From Clostridia bacterium (lineage in GTDB: Bacteria > Bacillota > Clostridia > Oscillospirales > CAG-272): a DNA stretch of 15,872 nucleotides. The stretch covers positions 1-15,872 of the forward strand of contig JAGBWH010000037.1 of assembly GCA_017629925.1 (NCBI GenBank). Reading direction: 5' to 3'. Of the stretch, positions 7,111 to 14,133 are shown one piece after another. The notes beneath the pieces are model-generated. The model searched no databases, was not told the DNA's origin, and worked only from the letters and a program-made list of their open reading frames with translations. The position numbers and the translations under genes are program-made. How positions within the stretch are numbered: the first letter of the stretch is position 1; every line of letters starts with the position of its first letter.

Positions 7111-7383
7111 ATGGAAGCACTCGGAATGGTAGAAACCAGAGGTCTTGTTGCTGCAATCGAAGCAGCAGATGCTATGGTGAAAGCGGCAAACGTTGTTCTG
7201 ATCGGTAGCGAAAAAATCGGTTCCGGTTTGGTCAGCGTAATGGTTCGCGGTGATGTTGGCGCTGTAAAAGCTGCTGTTGAAGCAGGCGGTGCTGCTGCAC
7301 AATCTCTGGGCGAAGTGGTGGCAATTCACGTCATCCCCAGACCCCACGCAGATGTGGAAAAACTGTTGCCCAGCTTGAACTAA
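7111..7383 (+). CDS. pduA: BMC-H hexameric shell protein, PduA/EutM-like (copy 2)
   Basis: 90 residues, the near-twin of the protein at 6486-6761. They differ at six aligned positions: E/V, A/S, I/V, L/I, I/L and the last residue K/N. The canonical KIGSGLV pore loop is intact. A very strong AAGGAGG (7095-7101) lies 9 bases before the ATG, the best ribosome binding site in the operon. Together with the downstream hairpin at 7394-7424 this suggests high expression as the bulk facet protein. The gene is set off from the previous one by a 63-base A-rich spacer. Confidence 0.96.
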   Translation: MEALGMVETRGLVAAIEAADAMVKAANVVLIGSEKIGSGLVSVMVRGDVGAVKAAVEAGGAAAQSLGEVVAIHVIPRPHADVEKLLPSLN

Positions 7384-7393
7384 TCCCCATAGG

Positions 7394-7424
7394 TGTGCGC
7401 CCAAGGCGAAAACTTGGGCGCACA
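7394..7424 (+). promoter_or_regulatory. Strong GC-rich hairpin after the shell genes
   Basis: TGTGCGCCCAAG (7394-7405) and CTTGGGCGCACA (7413-7424) form a perfect 12-bp stem with the 7-base loop GCGAAAA. No T-run follows (ATACCCCCGC), so it is not a classic intrinsic terminator. It lies 10 bases after the last shell-gene stop in a 150-base gap. It could be an mRNA 3'-stabilising or processing element that raises shell protein levels over downstream genes. The function is inferred. Confidence 0.65.
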
Positions 7425-7533
7425 TACCCCCGCATTTCCTCTCTTTTGAAAGGGAGATAGAGACCGCTGTCTTTATTTCAAAAAAGATGAAAGCACAACT
7501 CATGCATCCGAAACATCGAAAGGAAGTATATCT
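7425..7533 (+). promoter_or_regulatory. Rest of shell-pduL gap, with weak hairpins
   Basis: Two weaker hairpins are possible here. One is TCTCTTT (7440-7446) with AGGGAGA (7451-7457), using G-U pairs. The other is TAGAGAC (7458-7464) with GTCTTTA (7469-7475), followed by a short TTTCA. The second could act as a weak attenuator. No convincing internal promoter was found. AAAGGAAG (7519-7526) is the ribosome binding site of pduL. Confidence 0.35.
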
Positions 7534-8184
7534 ATGATAAACGAAACGCAAGTCAGAGAATTGGTGAGCCGTATCGTCAGAGAGATAGAACAGACAGATC
7601 AAAAGGCAGATATGTCCGTACCCGTTGGGGTATCCAATCGCCATATTCACCTCAGCCGAGAGCACGTGGAGGTGCTATTTGGAGCAGGGTATCAACTGAC
7701 GCATCTCAAGGATCTGTCCCAGCCCGGGCAATATGCCTGCAAAGAAACCCTGACCATCATAGGTCCTTCTATGAGAGCCATTGAAGGGGTGCGGGTGCTT
7801 GGGCCTGAAAGAAAGGCCTCGCAGGTGGAAATTTCTCGCACAGACAGCTTTCAGCTCAAAGTCAAACCGCCCGTTCGTGAGTCGGGCAGGCTGGAAGGCT
7901 CAGCCCCCATTACCATCGTGGGACCAAAAGGCATCGTCACCTTAAAAGAGGGCTGTATTATTGCTAACCGTCATATTCATATGTCCCCCGAAGATGCCGC
8001 ACGATTTGGTGTCAAGGATTTTGACCGTGTGACGGTTGACGTCAATAGTCCCGACCGTCCCGGAACATGGTATGATGTGCAAATTCGTGTGCATCCCGAT
8101 TTTCGTTTGGAAATGCACGTAGATACGGATGATGCCAACGCAGTTGGCATTGGCAACGGCGCAAAAGTCATAATCAAACGGTAA
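7534..8184 (+). CDS. pduL: Phosphate propanoyltransferase PduL with N-terminal encapsulation peptide
   Basis: 216 residues, the usual length for PduL. The first 20 or so (INETQVRELVSRIVREIEQ) form an amphipathic helix typical of encapsulation peptides. Two PduL domains follow, each with an RHIHxS zinc motif: SNRHIHLS (H37, H39) and ANRHIHMS (H147, H149). A further His lies in EMHVDTDDANA (H195). It converts propionyl-CoA and phosphate to propionyl-phosphate and frees CoA for the aldehyde dehydrogenase. AAAGGAAG lies 7 bases before the ATG. The acyl-phosphate can then leave to feed acetate kinase at the start of the operon. Confidence 0.97.
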   Translation: MINETQVRELVSRIVREIEQTDQKADMSVPVGVSNRHIHLSREHVEVLFGAGYQLTHLKDLSQPGQYACKETLTIIGPSMRAIEGVRVLGPERKASQVEISRTDSFQLKVKPPVRESGRLEGSAPITIVGPKGIVTLKEGCIIANRHIHMSPEDAARFGVKDFDRVTVDVNSPDRPGTWYDVQIRVHPDFRLEMHVDTDDANAVGIGNGAKVIIKR

Positions 8185-8205
8185 AAAAGAGAAGAGGTAA
8201 AAGAT

Positions 8206-8454
8206 ATGCAAAAAGGTATTATTGTTGGCACTTTGGTTTCCACTCGTAAGCAAGAGGCTTTGGTGGGCAGTAAATTTATGGAAGTGCAACTCATCAAAAA
8301 CAACCAACCCACAAAAGAGTTCATCATTGCCGTGGATAGCGTGGGCGCAGGGATTGGCGAAACGGTACTCCTCACCATGGGCAGTTCTGCTCGCATGGCA
8401 TTGCAAAATCACAATGCACCTGTGGATGCTGTGATTGTGGGTATTGTGGACTGA
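8206..8454 (+). CDS. pduN: BMC-P pentameric vertex protein (EutN/CcmL/PduN family)
   Basis: 82 residues. It begins MQKGIIVGTLVSTRKQEALVG and has the conserved VDSVGAGIGETVLLTMGSSAR stretch (residues 44-64), followed by PVDAVIVGIVD at the end. Members of this family form pentamers that close the twelve corners of the polyhedral shell. AAGAGGTAAAAG precedes the ATG. The stop lies 4 bases before the next start, so the two genes are probably translationally coupled. Only one BMC-P gene is in the window. Confidence 0.96.
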   Translation: MQKGIIVGTLVSTRKQEALVGSKFMEVQLIKNNQPTKEFIIAVDSVGAGIGETVLLTMGSSARMALQNHNAPVDAVIVGIVD

Positions 8455-8458
8455 TACC

Positions 8459-9793
8459 ATGACACTCAAAGAAATTCTGCAAAATGCAGGCATTGCGGGA
8501 GCAGGTGGCGCAGGGTTTCCTGCCTATGCCAAGCAAGCGCCCGGAGCAGATGTATTTGTCGTCAACGGAGCAGAATGTGAGCCTTTGCTTTATACAGACT
8601 TTACCCTCATCCGTTTGTTTTTGCCCCAAATCGGTGCAGGCGCAGACGCGGTGGTAGAGGCGGCAGGTATGAAGCGAGCTGTGTTGGGCATTGAAAAAGA
8701 AAAAGCCAAAAAACTGTCTCTTGTAGAGGGGCAGTCAATTGGAAAATATACCAAAATTCACCTGCTCCCCGATGCCTACCCCATAGGGGATGAGATTTCT
8801 CTCATTTATGAGACCACGGGACGAGTGGTCACCCCCGGCAAACTCCCCATTACAGCAGGGGTGATTGTGGGCAATGTGGAAAGTGTTCTGCAAATGTATG
8901 CTGCGCTCACCGAAGGGAAACCCGTGACCGATAAGTGGCTCACCGTCGCAGGGGCGGTAAAAGAACCGACGGTGCTCCGTGTGCCCCTCGGCACGCCTGT
9001 AAAAGACATTTTATCCTATTTACATATAGAGATACCCGAAGGGTATATGCTGCTGGACGGTGGCCCTGCGATGGGCAGAAAAATCCAGCCCGAGACGGCG
9101 GTGGTCAAAAAGACCACAAAAGCCCTTACCCTCATCTCGCCCGATACCGAGGCGGCGCTGCAGCGTATGAGAGGGGAGCAGTCTCATAAGGGGCTGGCAT
9201 CAACCGCTTGCTGTCAATGCACCAGATGCACAGACCTATGCCCTCGCTTTTTGCTCGGCTATCCCTTGCAGCCTCATCTGATGGTGAGAGCGGCGTCTTG
9301 CCCCAATCCCAATTTGGAGCTTTTGAAAACCGCCACTCTTTGCTGCGGGTGCGGGATTTGCGAGACGGTGGCTTGTAGCCAAGGCATCTCCCCCAAAAGC
9401 ATTATCGCGGGATACAAAGCCAAACTCCGCCAAGAGAACATGGCATTTACGCCCACACCCGACAGAGACTATGCCCCCTTGGATATGCGGGCATACAGAA
9501 AAGTGCCGGGGGCGAGATACGCCACTCTTTTAGGGGTAGGGAACTATCACCGTATACCTTCAAAAATTGACACCGACTTTGTGGCGCGGAGTGTGAGCAT
9601 TCCGCTTTCGGGGCATATCGGTGCGCCCTCTGTGGCGTGCGTTTCGGTGGGGGATAAAGTAGAAAAAGGGCAAGTGATTGCCACTCCTGCCACGGGGTTA
9701 TCTCTTCCTCAACACGCATCTATCACAGGACGAGTCTCGTCTGTGACCAAAGATGACATTACCATAGAAAACATAGAAAGAAAGGCAGAGTAA
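8459..9793 (+). CDS. pduS: PduS-like Fe-S flavoprotein (RnfC-related NADH dehydrogenase)
   Basis: 444 residues when started at the ATG at 8459, 4 bases after the vertex gene; a TTG 24 bases earlier would overlap that gene and is less likely. The N-terminus has the RnfC-like glycine-rich nucleotide/FMN-binding segment (GIAGAGGAGFPAYAK, 11-25). Two [4Fe-4S] motifs follow: C251-x2-C254-x2-C257-x3-C261-P and C295-x2-C298-x2-C301-x4-C306. The C-terminus has a barrel-sandwich (biotinyl-like) domain, SGHIGAPSVACVSVGDKVEKGQ. In B12-dependent pdu operons PduS reduces cobalamin. There is no B12 enzyme here, so it more likely passes electrons between NADH and the Fe-S centre of the adjacent PduT shell protein. 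That role is inference. Confidence 0.93.
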   Translation: MTLKEILQNAGIAGAGGAGFPAYAKQAPGADVFVVNGAECEPLLYTDFTLIRLFLPQIGAGADAVVEAAGMKRAVLGIEKEKAKKLSLVEGQSIGKYTKIHLLPDAYPIGDEISLIYETTGRVVTPGKLPITAGVIVGNVESVLQMYAALTEGKPVTDKWLTVAGAVKEPTVLRVPLGTPVKDILSYLHIEIPEGYMLLDGGPAMGRKIQPETAVVKKTTKALTLISPDTEAALQRMRGEQSHKGLASTACCQCTRCTDLCPRFLLGYPLQPHLMVRAASCPNPNLELLKTATLCCGCGICETVACSQGISPKSIIAGYKAKLRQENMAFTPTPDRDYAPLDMRAYRKVPGARYATLLGVGNYHRIPSKIDTDFVARSVSIPLSGHIGAPSVACVSVGDKVEKGQVIATPATGLSLPQHASITGRVSSVTKDDITIENIERKAE

Positions 9794-9797
9794 AGCC

Positions 9798-10343
9798 ATG
9801 TACCATGCCATTGGCGTGATTGAACTCAAAAGCATTGCCTTGGGCATTGATGCCACAGATGCGGTGCTCAAAAGTGCAAATGTAAAACTGGTCAGCGCAC
9901 ATCCCTCTTGCCCGGGCAAGTATGAAATACTGCTTACGGGTGCGATTGCCGATGTGACGGCTGCCGTTGACTATATTGAAAGCAAATTCCAGCAAAATAT
10001 CATTGATTGCTCTGTGATGGGCAGAATTGATCCCCAAGTCATTTCTGCGTTGTTTGGGACACAAACAACGCCAAGAGAAGGTAGTTTAGGCATTATCGAG
10101 ACCTATTCTGCCGCAGGTGCGGTCAAAGCCGCAGACTTGGCTGTCAAATGCGCCAAAGTGGAGCTCTATGACCTGCGCCTTGCCCGTGGTATCGGTGGCA
10201 AGGGGATGGTTTTGCTGGTGGGTGATGTAGGAGACGTGACCGCCGCCGTTGAGGCAGGCGCTGCCCATGCCGCAGAAAAAGGACTTTTGGCGCATACGGC
10301 AATCATTGCCGCCCCCCACAAAGAACTGTGGGAACAACTGTAA
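9798..10343 (+). CDS. pduT: BMC-T trimeric shell protein PduT, probable [4Fe-4S] pore
   Basis: 181 residues with two BMC domains in tandem: MYHAIGVIELKSIALGIDATD, and GSLGIIETYSAAGAVKAADLA from about residue 94. Residue C38 in PSCPGKY aligns with Cys38 of Salmonella PduT, which binds a [4Fe-4S] cluster at the trimer centre with one Cys from each subunit. The second domain keeps the GIGGKG loop. It probably carries electrons across the shell in partnership with PduS, whose gene ends 4 bases upstream. GAAAGGCAG inside the end of pduS serves as the ribosome binding site. Confidence 0.95.
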   Translation: MYHAIGVIELKSIALGIDATDAVLKSANVKLVSAHPSCPGKYEILLTGAIADVTAAVDYIESKFQQNIIDCSVMGRIDPQVISALFGTQTTPREGSLGIIETYSAAGAVKAADLAVKCAKVELYDLRLARGIGGKGMVLLVGDVGDVTAAVEAGAAHAAEKGLLAHTAIIAAPHKELWEQL

Positions 10344-10355
10344 AGGAGTGAGACT

Positions 10356-12899
10356 ATGGCCACCTTGGAAAAACTTCCCTATGTGATCCCAAAAAGCCCT
10401 CGTATTGAACGACTGATAGCACATCTTTATGCCAAAATGCCCGAAATCGAGCCATATCGCGCGGAGCTGATTACTGAAAGCTACAAGGCCACCGAGGGGC
10501 TTCCCATTATTCGCCGTCGTAGTGCTGCTTTTCGTCATATTTTGGAAGGCTTGCCCATCGTCATTCGCCCCGAAGAATTGATCGTTGGCGCAAACTCTGT
10601 CGCCCCCCGTGGTTGCCAAACGTATCCTGAATATTCGTTTGAATGGCTGGATGCGGAACTGGATACGGTTGCCACTCGTGAAGCAGATCCTTTTTACATA
10701 TCGGAAGATACCAAACAGCGTCTGCGCACCCTTCACCCCTATTGGAAAGGCAAAACCAACTCCGACCTTGCCGCCGCCAATATGGACCCCCACGCCCTTG
10801 ACGTGTTTTTAAACCATGGCGTGTTTACCGTTGGCAACTATTTCTATAATGGTGTAGGGCATCTTTGTGTTGACTATGCCAGAGTGTTGAGGGAAGGGTA
10901 TAGCGGTATCAAAGCCGAAGCCGAAGAACGTTTAGGCGATTTGGTCGTCGCCTCCTCGGATTACTGCGACCGTCGCAACTTCCTTATGGCGGTGATTGAA
11001 AGCTGTGAAGCGGTCATTTGCTATGCAGAGCGATATAGCAAACTCGCTTTGGATATGGCGCAAAAAGAAAAAAATGCCCAGCGCAAAGCTGAGCTGGAAG
11101 AGATTGCACGTGTGTGTGCGAAAGTGCCAAAAGAAGGGGCTACGAGTTTCCGTGAAGCCTGCCAAGCTTTTTGGTTTGTGCAACAGTTGCTTCAAATGGA
11201 ATCCAGCGGACACTCTATCTCCCCCGGTCGTTTTGACCAGTATATGTATCCCTACTATGAAAGAGATCTCAACGCAGGTAAAATCACCCCCGAACAAGCG
11301 CAAGAACTCATTGACTGCATTTGGGTGAAACTCAACGACTTAAATAAAGTGCGTGATGCCGCTTCTGCCGAAGGTTTTGCAGGCTATGGCTTATTCCAAA
11401 ACCTCATTGTGGGCGGTCAGTTTCCCCATGGCGGAGATGCGACCAATCCCTTGTCATTTATGTGCCTTGAAGCCTCCATTCATGTGAAATTGCCACAACC
11501 CTCGCTCTCCATTCGAGTATGGCAAAACACCCCCCACGATTTGATGATCAAAGCTGCTTCTGTGACGCGTGAAGGGCTGGGCGTACCTGCTTACTATAAC
11601 GACGAAATTATCATTCCTGCCATCATGGCAAGAGGACTTGCCTTAGAGGAAGCCAGAGACTACTGCATTATTGGTTGTGTTGAACCTCAAATCGCCGCCA
11701 AAACCGACGGTTGGCATGATGCCGCATTCTTTAATATGTGCCGTCCGCTTGAGCTGGTATTCTCTAATGGTGTAGATAAGGGCAAGCAAATTGGCCCTAA
11801 GACAGGCGTGCTCACCGATTTTAAGACCTTTGAGTTATTCTATCGCGCGTATTGCATCCAAGAGGCGGCTATGATTGCGCTCATGGTTAATGCCATCAAT
11901 GCCATTGACGCCGCACACGGCACAAGAGTACCTCTGCCGTTCCAATCTTCAATGGTAGAGGATTGCATGGCAAAAGGCAAATCCGTGCAAGAAGGCGGGG
12001 CTCATTATAATTTCTCAGGCCCGCAAGGCTTTGGTATTGCCAACATGACAGATGCGCTTTGGGCCATTCGCCGTTTGGTATATGAACAAAAACGATACAC
12101 CCTCTGCGACTTCAAAGAGGCACTTTCACTCAACTTCGGCAAAGGTTTTCCCAAAAAAGTTGCCTTAGAAATGACGGTTGCAGCGGTTGCAAAAATGGCT
12201 TTGGAAGGCAAAACCCCCTCCGAAAATGACATAAAAGCCATCTACAATCGTCTTGTGACGGATAGTGGCGCAACCAAAGAGCAAAAAGAAAAATTTGAGG
12301 GTATGCTCCGCCACATCGACAGCCTTGAAAAATACGGCAACGATATCGAAGACATTGACCTCTTTGCAAGAGAGGTAGCCTATTCCTATACAAAAGAAGT
12401 AGAACGCTACAAAAACCACCGTGGCGGTGTCTTCCAAGCAGGGCTTTATCCTGTGTCTGCCAACGTACCCCTCGGCGCACAAACGGGTGCCACGCCCGAC
12501 GGTAGATTGGCATACACCCCCTTAGCTGATGGTGTTGGCCCTATGTCAGGCAGAGATAAAAAAGGTCCTACTGCCGCTGCCAACTCTGTGGCAAAACTCG
12601 ACCATGCCAATGCCTCCAACGGCACGCTATTTAACCAAAAATTCCATCCCAATGCGCTCAGTGGCATGCAAGGCTTGGCAAAATTCGCCGCTTTGGTGCA
12701 AGGCTTCTTTGACCAAAAAGGTATGCATATGCAGTTTAATGTGGTCAGCCGTGAAACTTTGCTCGATGCGCAAAAGCATCCGCAAAAATATGCCTCCCTT
12801 GTGGTGCGCGTGGCAGGGTATAGCGCCCTCTTTACCACCCTATCCAAGAGTTTGCAGGACGATATTATTGCGCGTACCGAGCACGCGTGGAACAGATAA
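10356..12899 (+). CDS. Glycyl radical 1,2-propanediol (B12-independent diol) dehydratase
   Basis: 847 residues, full length for a glycyl radical enzyme. The radical loop is VRVAGYSAL with G821, 26 residues from the end. The thiyl Cys is C441 in IIGCVEPQ. Diol dehydratase residues are present by comparison with Clostridium butyricum glycerol dehydratase (H164, H281-S282, C433-E435, D447): H169, H286-S287, E443 and D455 in GWHDAAFFN. It would dehydrate 1,2-propanediol to propionaldehyde, and glycerol use cannot be excluded. No encapsulation-type extension is visible at the N-terminus, which runs straight into the enzyme core (SPRIERLIAHLY). AAAGGAG (10343-10349) precedes the ATG. It is the signature core enzyme of the compartment. 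Its activase follows 66 bases downstream. Confidence 0.95.
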   Translation: MATLEKLPYVIPKSPRIERLIAHLYAKMPEIEPYRAELITESYKATEGLPIIRRRSAAFRHILEGLPIVIRPEELIVGANSVAPRGCQTYPEYSFEWLDAELDTVATREADPFYISEDTKQRLRTLHPYWKGKTNSDLAAANMDPHALDVFLNHGVFTVGNYFYNGVGHLCVDYARVLREGYSGIKAEAEERLGDLVVASSDYCDRRNFLMAVIESCEAVICYAERYSKLALDMAQKEKNAQRKAELEEIARVCAKVPKEGATSFREACQAFWFVQQLLQMESSGHSISPGRFDQYMYPYYERDLNAGKITPEQAQELIDCIWVKLNDLNKVRDAASAEGFAGYGLFQNLIVGGQFPHGGDATNPLSFMCLEASIHVKLPQPSLSIRVWQNTPHDLMIKAASVTREGLGVPAYYNDEIIIPAIMARGLALEEARDYCIIGCVEPQIAAKTDGWHDAAFFNMCRPLELVFSNGVDKGKQIGPKTGVLTDFKTFELFYRAYCIQEAAMIALMVNAINAIDAAHGTRVPLPFQSSMVEDCMAKGKSVQEGGAHYNFSGPQGFGIANMTDALWAIRRLVYEQKRYTLCDFKEALSLNFGKGFPKKVALEMTVAAVAKMALEGKTPSENDIKAIYNRLVTDSGATKEQKEKFEGMLRHIDSLEKYGNDIEDIDLFAREVAYSYTKEVERYKNHRGGVFQAGLYPVSANVPLGAQTGATPDGRLAYTPLADGVGPMSGRDKKGPTAAANSVAKLDHANASNGTLFNQKFHPNALSGMQGLAKFAALVQGFFDQKGMHMQFNVVSRETLLDAQKHPQKYASLVVRVAGYSALFTTLSKSLQDDIIARTEHAWNR

Positions 12900-12965
12900 G
12901 CAAAGTGGCATAGCCACCTTGGCGTGATATACCCTTTGTGATAAAAAAAGAAAGGAGAACACCGT
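12900..12965 (+). promoter_or_regulatory. Gap between dehydratase and activase with a small hairpin
   Basis: GTGGC (12905-12909) and GCCAC (12913-12917) form a short hairpin with an ATA loop. An outer CAAAG (12901-12905) can alternatively pair with CTTTG (12934-12938). No T-run follows. It may lower expression of the activase, which is needed in small amounts, relative to the dehydratase. GAAAGGAG lies just before the activase start. Confidence 0.3.
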
Positions 12966-13754
12966 ATGACAGATTATGCTTCTGTTTCAGGTCGGATATT
13001 TGATATCCAACGCTATTCTATCCATGACGGGCCAGGCATTCGTACGGTGGTCTTTTTCAAGGGTTGCGGTCTGCGATGCAGATGGTGCTGTAATCCCGAG
13101 TCGCAATCGGGCAAAACGGAAATATGGCAAAGGTCGTCTCTCCCCGAAGAGGTTGGCTATGACGTGACTGCGGGGGAAGTCATCAAAGAAGTGTTGCGTG
13201 ACTTGCCCTACTATCGACGTTCAGGCGGTGGCATCACCCTGTCCGGCGGCGAATGTTTACTCCAACCTGATTTCGCCTACGCTCTTTTGTCGCTTGCCAA
13301 AGCGCATGGCATTCATACCGCCATTGAAACGGCGTTGTTTGCTCCCCCCTCTCATGTAGAAAGAATATTGCCGCTGGTGGATGTGGTGCTCATGGATATC
13401 AAGCACATGAACCCCCAAAAGCACAAAGAATTCACAGGGCAAGACAATGTGCGCATCTTGGAAAATGCACGCTATGTAGGTGAGCACGCGCATGATTTGG
13501 TGGTGAGAGTGCCGGTGGTGCCTACCTTTAACGACACCATAGCTGACATTGGTCAAATTGCCGCTTTTGCTCGTCGGTTGCCCCGCGCTCGCGCCATTCA
13601 TTTGCTCCCCTACCATCGGCTGGGGCAGGATAAATACACAGCCCTTTCCCGTGATTATGGCATGGGAGAGATTCCCACACCCACCGATGCGAAAATGCAA
13701 TCGCTACGGCGAGCAGCCGAAACCGCAGGCTTGCCCTGCCAAATTGGTGGCTGA
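12966..13754 (+). CDS. Glycyl radical enzyme activase (radical SAM), short form
   Basis: 262 residues. The radical SAM motif is GCGLRCRWC (C34, C38, C41), preceded by SIHDGPGIRTVVFFKGC, the usual activase signature. GGGITLSGGE (87-97) is the SAM-binding region, and DVVLMDIKHMN and RVPVVPTFND follow. The N-terminus and the rest closely follow the diol-dehydratase activase pattern. However, the auxiliary ferredoxin-like insert with two CxxCxxCxxxC clusters, expected after NPES, is missing and replaced by about twenty residues with no Cys (46-67). The protein is therefore about 40 residues shorter than typical glycerol/diol dehydratase activases and nearer in layout to PflA. It would install the radical on G821 of the dehydratase. 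Confidence 0.94.
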   Translation: MTDYASVSGRIFDIQRYSIHDGPGIRTVVFFKGCGLRCRWCCNPESQSGKTEIWQRSSLPEEVGYDVTAGEVIKEVLRDLPYYRRSGGGITLSGGECLLQPDFAYALLSLAKAHGIHTAIETALFAPPSHVERILPLVDVVLMDIKHMNPQKHKEFTGQDNVRILENARYVGEHAHDLVVRVPVVPTFNDTIADIGQIAAFARRLPRARAIHLLPYHRLGQDKYTALSRDYGMGEIPTPTDAKMQSLRRAAETAGLPCQIGG

Positions 13755-13778
13755 TGCTACCTAAAAAAGGAAAAAGAT

Positions 13779-14132
13779 ATGCAAGATAAAATGAGAATTG
13801 TGCAGGAGTTGGTACCCGGAAAACAGGTAACGCTCGCGCATATTATTGCCAACCCCGATCCCTTGCTTTATGTAAAGCTGGGGCTTGTAGCCGATGAAGA
13901 AACCCGTGTGGACGCCATTGCTATTTTGACCGTAACGCCTGCCGAGGCGGCGGTGATTGCCGCAGACGTTGCCATGAAATCCTCCGGAGTAGAACTTGGT
14001 TTTGTTGACCGTTTCAGCGGTACGCTGATTGTCACAGGCACCGTGTCTCAGGTTGAGTCCGCCATGGAAGCGACCTGCCGTTATCTTGAGGATAAAATCG
14101 GATGCACGGTGTGCCCCGTTACCCGTACCTAA
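13779..14132 (+). CDS. pduU: Permuted BMC-H shell protein (PduU/EutS family)
   Basis: 117 residues. The N-terminus MRIVQELVPGKQVTLAHIIANP is the hallmark of PduU/EutS. In PduU this segment forms a beta-barrel cap over the hexamer pore. The circularly permuted BMC domain follows (AIAILTVTPAEAAVIAADVAMKSS, FVDRFSGTLIVTG) and the protein ends in CPVTRT as in PduU. It is probably a minor shell component. In pdu systems PduU has been linked with PduV, and here pduV follows with one base between the genes, consistent with that partnership. Confidence 0.95.
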   Translation: MQDKMRIVQELVPGKQVTLAHIIANPDPLLYVKLGLVADEETRVDAIAILTVTPAEAAVIAADVAMKSSGVELGFVDRFSGTLIVTGTVSQVESAMEATCRYLEDKIGCTVCPVTRT

Positions 14133-14133
14133 T

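Larger units (their letters stand above)
6486..7383 (+). repeat. Duplicated BMC-H gene pair
   Basis: The genes at 6486-6761 and 7111-7383 are direct repeats at both DNA and protein level, separated by the unlike BMC-H gene at 6772-7047. Most DNA differences are silent third-position changes. The arrangement could allow recombination that deletes or duplicates the middle gene. Confidence 0.8.

Noticed and set aside
7394..7424. Rho-independent terminator after the shell genes
   Set aside because: The stem is strong but the following bases are ATACCCCCGC, without a T-run. It is therefore listed as a structural or processing element.
12900..12965. Terminator between dehydratase and activase
   Set aside because: The hairpin is only 5 bp and has no T-run. 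The activase is expected to be co-transcribed.
14029..14133. Earlier in-frame start for the PduV-like GTPase
   Set aside because: It would place 35 extra residues inside pduU, outside the family's usual N-terminus (MKKLLLIGRSEAGKT). The ATG at 14134, one base after the pduU stop, fits the family.
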